Shown here one piece after another: positions 53,089 through 62,580 of a stretch of DNA of 64,000 nucleotides. Position numbers and translations under genes: made by a program. Under the pieces are notes generated by a model. That model was not told where the DNA came from. It made no database searches and saw only the letters and a list, made by a program, of their open reading frames with translations. The stretch comes from Saccoglossus kowalevskii (lineage: Eukaryota > Hemichordata > Enteropneusta > Harrimaniidae): positions 128,783 to 192,782 of the forward strand of contig NW_003131856.1 in the NCBI RefSeq assembly GCF_000003605.2, written 5' to 3'. The first letter of the stretch is position 1, and the number at the start of each line of letters is the position of its first letter.

Positions 53089-53221
53089 TTAAAGCGCGGT
53101 GGTCGTCGCGCAGTGCGTGTTCGAATTTCATGTAAATAAACAATGTATTTTATACGCGTTGTATACGTCGCTATGAGTCCCATATCGAACAGGACGCGGC
53201 ACGACGACTGTCGCCCTTTAA
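53089..53221. mobile_element. TTAAAG MITE, subfamily B, copy 2
   Basis: Left end TTAAAGCGCGGTGGTCGTCG, right end CGACGACTGTCGCCCTTTAA. The interior matches 14634-14766 (GAATTTCATGTAAATAAACA, ATGAGTCCCATATCGAACAG). CpGs are better preserved than in the other copy, so this one is younger. Confidence 0.82.
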
Positions 53222-54872
53222 ACGCGACCAGAATATCTATATACTCCTGACACGCTGAAAGGCAAGCACGATGCCCCCCCCCCCCACGTTTCACGGTGCC
53301 GAGCCTGGAATGTTACAATTTTAGTATTGGGGATCTCCAAATTGTTGTTATTGAAGATTGTACCGAACACAAATTATCAAACATAAGTTGTCATCTCATC
53401 TTTAGATGTACGAAAAAATCGGCACTTATTCTACAGGACAAGCGTGTTCATTAATGCTATAGACCGCGTTATTTTCGTGAGACTGAGAAAACGAAAGTTC
53501 GTAGCAGTGGGCACTCAAGACAGACCCTAACCTGTCAAAAGTTCTTCCCCATTAATGTCGTCACCATATCATATCTCGAAAATTTATATTGGCGACAATT
53601 GAAGTAATGCGCATTAAAGGAAACTTCGAATCAACAATACGGAAATAGGTTGACATTAGAGAGATGAACTATGACGCCACAAGTAGCTAATAGCAATTAA
53701 GATACAATGAGTGTACACAGCTCAAATGTCCGTATTATGTCTATGGCATTGTAATCCTGTTAGACCCCGTGTTCAGTTTGCTGACCGGAATGTATGAACA
53801 GTGTATCTCCGAGTTCTCTTCAGCTTACAAACATATTTTAAACTCTCTGTCCATGTGATAGGGGTAATATCGGGGATAACAATACTACGAAATACCGAAC
53901 TTCACGCATGCGCATTTATCAACTAACTGGATGAGCATTTTCAAAGAAATCACAGTTTCACTTCAACGTAACACGCTTTTTCTATTTAGTGTATCTCGTG
54001 ATATTGTGCGTGGAACCAACCGGGTACATTCCAAATAAGGAACTATGACGCGTTTTTTTCCCCAAAATGGCGTCTGTTCTATAATGAAAAAGGGTATCTT
54101 TAATATCTCATTAATATTGTAACAACGCATGGAGCAGTCGCAAAATAACGAAAGCCTGTCACAATCTTCCGAGATTTCCACCATACAAGACGTTTCATTA
54201 CTAATTCGCCAAGTATAAAAATCCCCGAATATAAAACTAGATTTTTTTGTTACAAAATACAGCCACTTGGACTACCAAGTGTGTTGATTGGTCGATCAGA
54301 AGTACCAACTTGTGGGGGTCCCTAAAAGTCACACGTCCTGATACTTTCATTGATTATTGCCATTCTGGACATGCAATAACATACCTAAATGTTTGGCTCG
54401 TTGAATTTCAATGTCATCTGCATGCACTTTTTAAAACAAAAAACAATAATTGCAAAATCTCGTTGATAGTGACTTCGCTGGGATGTTGCACTTTTTAAGG
54501 GTCATATGCATACGTAAGATTCCCATACTTATTGACAATGCAGAGTGCGTTTTCTGGGAATCTGGAGATTGCGTGCTTGTCAATTCTTCTAACGAGCCAA
54601 TTAACATCAAGAAGTCAATGACACCGTCTTCGGCAACCTGAGACGAATATATAGCACGTCAACGAGCGGGTATTGTCCAGTTACATCATGTACGACAGTG
54701 TCAACTGTAGAAACTCATTAACGTGGATGGCCACCATTTTAATAGTCTTAGCTAAGTTAGTTTTTCACTGAATATATGTATACTGAAGAAAATTTGAAAA
54801 AAAATAAGGCAAAGATTTCAGGCTATCAGTACATAATTAATGAAGCCTGAAAACATTACCCTTATCATAGCA
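53222..54872. other. Intergenic upstream of the KCNN promoter candidate
   Basis: Holds a C12 run at 53275-53286 and GCATGCGCA at 53906. No gene is recognised. Confidence 0.5.
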
Positions 54873-54917
54873 CCGCCATGTTGTTTACTAATTATGCGCA
54901 TGCGCATGTTATATAAG
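54873..54917 (+). promoter_or_regulatory. Candidate KCNN promoter: YY1-like, NRF1 palindrome, TATA box
   Basis: CCGCCATGTTG (54873-54883, YY1-like), the perfect 12-bp palindrome TGCGCATGCGCA (54895-54906, NRF1 consensus) and TATATAAG (54910-54917) lie in order within 45 bp. A transcription start would be expected near 54940. A first exon with a good donor (GAG|GTATGT) ends at 55002. Assignment to KCNN rests on position and strand only. Confidence 0.45.
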
Positions 54918-54939
54918 CATTATTTTATCTGAGTGTGAA

Positions 54940-55002
54940 ACTACTATTGCTGGCGTGACACTGCACGCAAGGCTTCGTTTAATGGAACAGCTATTGTTAG
55001 AG
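54940..55002 (+). other. Candidate 5' untranslated exon 1 of KCNN (or a tiny separate gene)
   Basis: From about 25 bp after the TATA box to the donor GAG|GTATGT. It contains an ATG at 54982 reading MEQLLLE in phase 0. Joined to the acceptor at 56891, this frame continues for 21 codons to a TGA at 56954-56956, giving a 28-residue upstream ORF ending NKIHNLWS. No homologue is recognised. Confidence 0.35.
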
Positions 55003-55389
55003 GTATGTCAAAGGCAGTGGGAACAACATAACAATTTAATGGTGTTAAAATACATTAAATATATATATAGTTTTTGATTCCCTGTAGGTCAAAAATGTGT
55101 GCATGATAGTATGTTGGCATAGTGAATTTAAGTTGTACACACCATGCATATTCGAAAAACGGCAGTTTGTTCACGATTCAGTTGAAACACGGGGGTGGGT
55201 GCTTCTTGATTAAGCTTGTTGTCTCCTTTCCCGTCCCATTCGCATGAGCCTACAGCTGCGAATTTCACACAAAGATTTTAAAAATTGCATCCATAGATTG
55301 TTCTTGAACATTTTTTGGATTGACATTTGTCATATATTGCCACTTTATTTTAATTTTAACATTTTAATTTGATTTACTTCCAAGCGAAA

Positions 55390-55554
55390 TTAAAGCGGAG
55401 GGGTCGTCACCTGCGCATGCGCGAGAATTGGGTCCCAAGCGACGGTAACAACGCACTCTAAAAACGCGAAGGCTCAGGGGTAGACGCTGGTTTGTAAACA
55501 TCGACACGCTATGGACGTTTGCCGCATGCACAGGGGACGACTCCCCCGCTTTAA
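55390..55554. mobile_element. TTAAAG MITE, subfamily A, copy 2
   Basis: TTAA at both ends. The left end TTAAAGCGGAGGGGTCGTCA, then CCTGCGCATGCG, mirrors the right end CGCATGCACAGGGGACGACT, then CCCCCGCTTTAA: about 32 bp of TIR. The TTAA could be the target duplication (piggyBac-like) or part of the TIR. It lies inside the proposed KCNN 5' intron. Confidence 0.85.
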
Positions 55555-56335
55555 AGTTCTGATGTATTCATTTTGATTTCTTGAGATGTATTGAATAATG
55601 TGACCCATAGCTTTTGCAAGAAGTGAGCCTATATACAATATTTAAAATATAATGTCAGTACTCCCACAGGACAAATGGCATATCAGCCAGAAAAGTCGAC
55701 CTTTGGACACTTCATAAAATAGTTACCGATATGAGCTGGCCGCAAGCACAAATGCTATAAAATTCACGGTGACGCAGAGTTACTTAAATCGCCAGCCGTT
55801 GTCTTAATCATCTCCGATTATGTTGTGTGATATGAAGGATATGAGGTTATTTTAGTAATAATTCGACTTGCTGGTGTATTAATAGAATCCTATTCCATCT
55901 GATCGGCTTAACCTTGGCACACTTAACCACGTGGCGGGCGCCGCAGAACATTTCCCATCACTCGCTTTTACGTCATCGGCCACATAATGTGACGTCATAA
56001 ATATGCTTAACATTTCAAATGTGATACTTAATACTAGAACACCGATACTTTTTGTCCGTTTTCAAGCGGATGGGGGTATTTTTAGAACTATAGGCGTTTT
56101 ATTTTAGACTTATTGTAACTGAAAACATGTGGGTGTCAATAGCATATGGCTATTCTTCTAAATTACAGAAACTTTTTATATTTACAATAAAAATAGGATC
56201 AGTTCACTATTGAATGTTGTATCCACAATGTTTGGCATTGGTACTACTCGTATATATCGGTGAACTTGATTTTAACTCAGTAATTAGTTAGTTGGCGTGA
56301 TATCCTCATTCCTTCAGTTCTTTGTATAAACATGG

Positions 56336-56426
56336 TTGATCGATTGATCGATTGATCGATTTGGTGCGACTGTTACTGCTCATGGAATATATGTGTATAT
56401 ATATATATATATATACACACATACAC
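56336..56426. repeat. Two adjacent microsatellites: (TGATCGAT)n and (TA)n(CA)n
   Basis: TGATCGAT repeats at 56336-56362, then a TA tract with CA end at 56394-56426. Local slippage DNA in the proposed KCNN 5' intron. Confidence 0.8.
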
Positions 56427-56890
56427 GCGGTGATTGATTGTTTTTGTATTGATAGATCGATTGATTGTCTTCCTCTCTTTCTCTTCTGTATAATATTGTT
56501 GTGTATATATCACAATGCAATCTGGATAACATGTCCCATCTGATTAACAAACCCGGCACTCGGGTGTTCCTCTGTGAACAACGAACTATGCACAGGTTAA
56601 TTTAATTTTCTTATTTCCAACACCATCGACCTGACTAGAACAGTAAAGGACGGTGATTGTTAAACTATTATGAAATGTGTTTATAAATTACTCCACGTTT
56701 GTATAGGACTAGGAATGGAAACTATTGTTGCATCATGATCGAATATATAATATTGATTTTTAATAATATTATTTCCGATACACCAATTATAAAATTGACT
56801 GATAAACAGTTTTTACATGTTATCACATCGACCATGGTGCTGTATGTAATGCAATTGTTGACGTAATCCTTGTTTCATTTTTGTTTACAG

Positions 56891-57428
56891 GCAATATCTC
56901 TGTACAGCAATGAAGAAACCAAAGTAGAAAATAAAATACACAACTTGTGGTCATGATCAAATAAATAATTTCAATTTGAAATATTTGTGACACCGTGACA
57001 CTAACCTCGATTTAGTCGCTTTACGTCATAGTATTTATATATTGGAGGCTGTATGATTATCCCAACTGTGGTTACTGTAATATATACATTGTAAAACACA
57101 ATAGAGTGACGGGAATGTGTCTATTTTTAGTGTATTCCCTGACAGGGTACATTCTCTGCACATTCACCGCACTGTGCGTGGGCTGAGCTTATTATAAACT
57201 CTGTTTAGAATACATACAAAAGGCGTGATGAATTTGATAGAATACTCGGCGTGTTTTGTTCATAATACTTTAAAGTTTGTTTTGAAAGAACTGACTGTAT
57301 AGCGGAGGTGAAATGCCGACATGGAATCGCAAAATAAATTAACAAAAAGTGAAATGAATACATGCCAATGCATATAATGTATGCACGTCAGAGTGAGGCT
57401 CGATAACTGACAGTACAGAGAGCCAATC
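56891..57428 (+). other. Candidate KCNN 5' UTR segment
   Basis: A strong polypyrimidine tract and TTTGTTTACAG precede 56891. From there to the KCNN start codon the sequence could be one exon with 57429-58148. The small upstream ORF from 54982 would end at 56956. AATAAA at 56960 directly after it leaves open a separate short transcript ending here. Confidence 0.35.
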
Positions 57429-58148
57429 ATGTCTATTGTTGTTGTCGTGCCAGCCAATGAGAATCAGCGTATCGATTCCACTGAAGACCTAATTAGGCAA
57501 ATTGACTGCACAGAGCAAAATGCTAGGTCGCCGTGTGCTTTGGCTGGTGAGAACAAAATGAACTCCGGTGGGGTGAACGATGGGACGTATAGCGTTAACG
57601 AATCTCTGGAAATGCAACCGAAATGCACGTGTGATCACCGCGATGTAATATTACCGGCACTCAGGTTTAAACCCAGTCACGGAATTCATGTAAAAACGGA
57701 GCCGTCTGACAGTATACAAGCGGATAGTTTAAGTGTGCCGAGCCCTATCACAGGACAACATGAACGGCCGAACAGGTTTGCAGAAATAGCCCGTGATTCC
57801 GTCCTTGTCAACGGAGCGATTGCACGGTTCCGTCATTTACGTAGTCCAGAGACAACAACACATATTGATAACGACATGAAAGACAATAATTCCCAAGGCC
57901 CACAGCATCACTACCATCTAAATCGTCCGCATTTTCAACCACAAGATAAGAAACCATCGGCGACGGATGCGCAGAGACGGCGATCGAGATCAAACGCGAG
58001 CAACCACCATGTAAGTTACAGGCTTGGATTACGGAGAACTCTATTTGAGAAAAGGAAAAGACTTAGCGATTATGCGCTAATAATAGGAATGTTTGGAATT
58101 GTGGTCATGATCGTGGAAACAGAACTATCGTTTTTTGTGTATAGCAAG
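57429..58148 (+). CDS. KCNN: KCNN exon with start codon, N-terminus and S1
   Basis: ATG in AATCATGTC; 240 codons to the donor AGCAAG|GTGAGG, phase 0. The N-terminal 194 residues are hydrophilic, with VKTE (88-91, SUMO-consensus type), RRRSRS (183-188, basophilic kinase type) and a His/Gln-rich stretch (159-172). The conserved part starts at YRLG and ends [11 protein letters not shown]. The start is the first in-frame ATG and could be shifted if an alternative 5' exon exists. Reading past the donor ends at a stop after 12 codons. Confidence 0.94.
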
Positions 58149-58999
58149 GTGAGGAAAATACTGTCTTCTTTAACCCAGCCTCTATAAACAGTTTAACAGT
58201 CGTGTGCTATCATGATGGCGTTCTCCTGATTTGCATAACACAGTGGAAGGGGGTTCAACAGGTTCATGTGTAATGGACATTGAACCCTGTATACAGGAAA
58301 ACAAACACTGACCCAAGCAAACTTCCTTGGAATCATAGTTAATATCTACATGAACTCTACTATTGCAAACGTCAACGAGCTGACAATATGGCTCGGCCGT
58401 GTGACATCGGCAGTGTGTCAGTGTACGGAGAGCACTCGTTAGAAATTACCTTTAACGTACCCTCACTACTCGACTGAAATGTCAACACGGCACTGCCGTG
58501 AGCTCTGCGGATTTTCCCATTTCATGAGCTTGTTGGAGTTGAAAATTAATTTAGACGACAATCGTGCCCAGTGAAATAAACCAAACGTGGTCACTGAGTG
58601 GGCAGTTTCAATACGTGTACAGTTCTTGACATGGTACACCATATTAAAACAGAAACACATTGAAACGCCGGCTTAGCGCGAATGGCATACCACGGAGCTA
58701 TGAATATGTTTTAACTCCATGGATATACACACACTAAAGCGTAGAACAAAAACGATACGCTCACAATAATTTCGTACCAATACTATGAATTATTTCAATT
58801 ATCAACTTGTTTATTTCCATATGTTTGTTATGAATGATCAATATTATTTAATATGTATTCATGTTATTGCTGTGTGTATTTCTATGTTTTATTCTATTTT
58901 CAGGACGCCGTTTATTCAGTAGCTTTAAAGTCGTTGATCAGTTTGTCTTCAATTGTACTGCTCGGCCTTATCGTTGCTTATCATGCCCGAGAAATACAG
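57429..58999 (+). CDS. KCNN: Small-conductance Ca2+-activated K+ channel, SK/KCNN family (5' part; 3' exons outside window)
   Basis: SK channels are plasma-membrane potassium channels gated by calmodulin bound to their C-terminus; they shape after-hyperpolarisation in excitable cells. Two exons (57429-58148, 58904-58999) give 272 residues: a cytoplasmic N-terminus (1-194, no recognised similarity), the conserved block [20 protein letters not shown] (197-216), S1 (about 215-234) and S2 (about 247-266, [17 protein letters not shown]). Human SK proteins read [20 protein letters not shown] and [18 protein letters not shown] at these places. S3-S6, the GYG pore and the calmodulin-binding domain must lie to the right; I found no such exon up to 64000. 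Which vertebrate paralogue it equals cannot be said; invertebrates usually have one. Confidence 0.96.
58904..58999 (+). CDS. KCNN: KCNN exon encoding S2
   Basis: Acceptor TTCTATTTTCAG, donor CAG|GTAAGT, 96 bp, phase 0 on both sides. It reads [20 protein letters not shown], then [12 protein letters not shown], nearly the same as the SK family [20 protein letters not shown] and HAREIQ. The exon is too short, and out of frame with overlapping ORFs, to be seen by ORF scanning. Confidence 0.97.
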
Positions 59000-60729
59000 G
59001 TAAGTCCTTAATGTGTTCACGATATGTCCTTGATGTGCCGCGTAACTTCGTCAATATCGTAGTCAGATCGGGAGTCAAACGTAAACAAAGCATATCTCGA
59101 ATATTGCCGGCTACTTGGTTTACAATCGGAGTTTAATAAAATAGATTACACATATGTAATATATGCTTGTTTCAGTATCAGTAGCATTAAAAAAATACCG
59201 GTTCTGTCCGGGGGTTGGTAGTTTTAATTATAGTAACAGATCTAATAGCTACTTAATATTAAACATGGCGGATTATGTATTCTCGTGCATTTACTAAAAG
59301 TGGGACATTTAAACGTACTGGTACGGATGTGTATGTATACGAGTTAGTCTTCTACAACCATTCACTGTGGATGCCAGTGAGAGATGACGCTATTTTTACG
59401 CTATAACGACAATAACAATGGCGTTATACCATTCATCTATATTGTTTACAGAGTAATACATACTCAGTGTCTCGTCACCCATTGTTCCGCCTCAGTCAAC
59501 CCTCACAATCAGTCTTGGCTTTCCCTGACCCTCCGCCTTTTACTTAGATACAAAACGGTGCCAAACCTTTCTTTCATCGCTCGTTGCCTGGTGACCACGT
59601 CGAATGACGTCATGTATTGTCTTCGTCGGCGTGAAGCCAAGTTTACAAATAAGTCTAGAATTACGTTTGCTATACGCCACTGACGTAAAGAAAATACGGC
59701 AAAACAGGCGCCTCGACAGTTGGAACGGCTGATAAATCCTTTCTGTGGGCCCCTCGATTTTGCTGTCTTACGACTTGTATTTATGTATATTCGTCTAACT
59801 CTTCGGCCTCTCAAAGTTAACATGTCGCCACGCTAAAACGACGTCGCCTTTTGAGTATTCGTAGTGTCACTTAAATGTCACGTAATTCGGAACAAACGTT
59901 GCGGTGTCGGTAGAGAAAAAAGTAGTCACACGTTAAACGCTGTGTTTTTTTTGTTTTTTGTTTCAAATTTTGCAAAGGGCCCCATTAATCGTTATGCCGC
60001 AAAAAAGCTGCTTTGTAATTTAATTTGTTTTAAAGGGACCGAGAAAGAAACGACGAATCTAATTCAATACACTTCTAGCTGCCGCCGGTTTACGCTGCGA
60101 CACATAACGCGACACTCTTAAATGGGTAGGGCCTTCTATTAATAACCATCCGTTATAACACTAAACACGTAAGCTAACACAGCACTCCATACCATGTACA
60201 TGTAATACCATAACCACAACACTCGTTACCTTGCTGTATTACTGGGCGATCTCGTATACACTATATAACGTATTTCAGATGTACGTCAACGCTACTGTAG
60301 TAATAATATATACATATATATATAAATTGAAGTGTTATTATTTACAATACCACGATGCTCGTTACAGTGATCGACATGAACAACCCCTTCTGTCACAATT
60401 GTTAAACGCCATCTGACAATCAATACCGGTTGCAATACCCACATTCAAGTTGAACACGACCCACCAAATGGTTTATTACCATTTTTTTCACACACAATAA
60501 TAATACCGATTATAAAAAAATATTAGATGAAAATAACGGCTATAGATTATTAATACGTTTAAAAATAATCCTCCTTTGGAGATGGTCAGTCAAATTTGGC
60601 GTCTGTATTTAGGCTGTTTCAATGTCAGTGAGTGAGCTATTATTTTTTTAGTAACACACGGCGGCAAATAATCCACATATGCTGTGAAATGTCGAGGACA
60701 GTGGATGTGAGGCGTTAGGTGATACACGC

Positions 60730-60742
60730 AGGTCAAAGGGCT
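60730..60742 (+). promoter_or_regulatory. DR1-like nuclear-receptor motif in KCNN intron
   Basis: AGGTCA-A-AGGGCT: one perfect and one imperfect half-site with a single spacer. Motif match only. Confidence 0.25.
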
Positions 60743-61263
60743 ATGTGGAAATTGATTTGAATTGCGTCTTTTTATTTCGGGATATATGTAATGTTCGTTT
60801 CACGTTTCATTTGCGCCTGAAAAAAGACGACGTGTTATAATGTGATGTAGATTTTCGTCTATCTGAAGTAGTTCGCGTTCCTGATTGTTGGGAATTCTGA
60901 CATCATGTGACCAGAACAGCTGCTATACTCGGGGGGGGGTGCCACGAAATGAAAAATACACATAACGTTCAGAGACTAGAAAGTGTAGCCCAATGGTCGT
61001 CTTAATGTACCTTGTTCAGGTTGTATCTCAGGACTCATGTGCTACGATCAAAACGACGACAACCATATTTCTGCGGAATAAAAAAAAAATAAACGATACT
61101 TGTGGTTACGAATACGGTATTTTATGAATGTGAATGATGAAGAATTTCTACCCAGTTGAATCATGGTGACAGGGAATATACCAGAATAATCGTTTTAATA
61201 TACTCCGTCGTAATAACATTAACACGCATGTCAACGTCGGTCGAGTAAGATTGTATAATTTCC

Positions 61264-61310
61264 CAGTGGCGGATCCAGAGGGGGCCAGGGGGCCATGCCC
61301 CCCAAACGCA
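61264..61310. mobile_element. Possible hAT-type transposon terminus
   Basis: CAGTGGCGGATCCAG followed by G-rich and C-rich blocks (GGGGGCCAGGGGGCC, GCCCCCC) has the look of the ends of many animal hAT elements, which begin CAGTGGCGG. I could not find the matching inverted end nearby, so the element is a fragment or the call is wrong. Confidence 0.35.
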
Positions 61311-62348
61311 TGTCGATTCATATCATCTGGATTACGCATAGCTTCTCTGGGATTTTCGCTCCGTAGTGTTGCTGGAACTGTAATTTCCGTTCCCGCTTCA
61401 TAGATTTGTAAAGTATCACCCCTGACCAATATATTCATTATGAAATGTTGAGATCTTAGGTAGGTAATGACAATTAGCCTGTATAATATGACTTTAAGCA
61501 AGATCCTAAATTAGGCTAGATTTGTAAACAATATACTAGTGTAATCACTGAGTTAGGGTGCCTTGTTTGTATTTTTTTAAAAACAGTATCATTTTTTTAT
61601 ATTATTCCGGAAATGACGTTTCATACATCTGTACAGTCGGAACTTTGCACAATATACCCTTTAACATACACAATACAATGAATTATTAAAATATAAAAGT
61701 ATATTCTCGCAAAAAATTTGCTGGCATTCCAGCTAAATTAAGATTCTGTTTATCATGCAATTAAGCAAATGTAGCTACCAGAATTGAAACAAAACATTTC
61801 AACCTTACACCAGTTACCGAGTACTAGAACAAATCTTGACACCATAATAAAGGAACAAGACCCCTAACATTTGAGCATTGAGTCAAAGAGTTGAAATTGC
61901 CAGCGTTTCACAAAGCTAGTGAGTTCCCGACCCCTTGGGATCGGTCTCTCGCCGGGTATTGTATAGGTGGTCCGGTGTTTTACACTCTCTGTGCAATTGT
62001 AGTTGTGTAGACGGTGTATGTCATCACTTAACTCAGTATCGGATCATTAAATATGCATTTACTTGCCAACAATGATAGATACATGTCTGAAAAAATGGAG
62101 TACTTGCATTCGTGACGTCATAACTTATGACAAGTTAACCTCTGGAGGTGCTGGACGTCGTATGTAGTCACGCGATATTTGTAACTGGGAGATCCATGAA
62201 GGCAATAAGCTGAACTTATTAGAATAGATTTATTTTTCACCGGTTGAAAATGGTCCTGTAATAAAGTAAAGTAATACCGTTTACGGTTTATATTAGACAA
62301 CAAATTATTTGCACAATGGATTTATTGTTGAAAATGAAAGGGCACTAA

Positions 62349-62580
62349 NNNNNNNNNNNNNNNNNNNNNNNNNNNNNNNNNNNNNNNNNNNNNNNNNNNN
62401 NNNNNNNNNNNNNNNNNNNNNNNNNNNNNNNNNNNNNNNNNNNNNNNNNNNNNNNNNNNNNNNNNNNNNNNNNNNNNNNNNNNNNNNNNNNNNNNNNNNN
62501 NNNNNNNNNNNNNNNNNNNNNNNNNNNNNNNNNNNNNNNNNNNNNNNNNNNNNNNNNNNNNNNNNNNNNNNNNNNNNNNN
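62349..62580. other. Assembly gap (232 N)
   Basis: Run of N inside the KCNN intron. The flanking sequence is not repetitive, so the gap content cannot be predicted. Confidence 0.95.

Larger units (their letters stand above)
59000..62348. other. KCNN intron 2, first part
   Basis: No channel exon is visible. It contains TGACGTCA at 59605, a DR1-like AGGTCA-A-AGGGCT at 60730-60742, a G run at 60930 and a possible hAT end at 61264. The 117-codon minus-strand frame at 61148-61501 has no recognised domain. Confidence 0.6.

Noticed and set aside
61148-61501. 117-codon minus-strand ORF in the KCNN intron
   Set aside because: It overlaps the hAT-like terminus (the GGHGPLAPSGSATG part is that terminus read backwards); no recognised domain.
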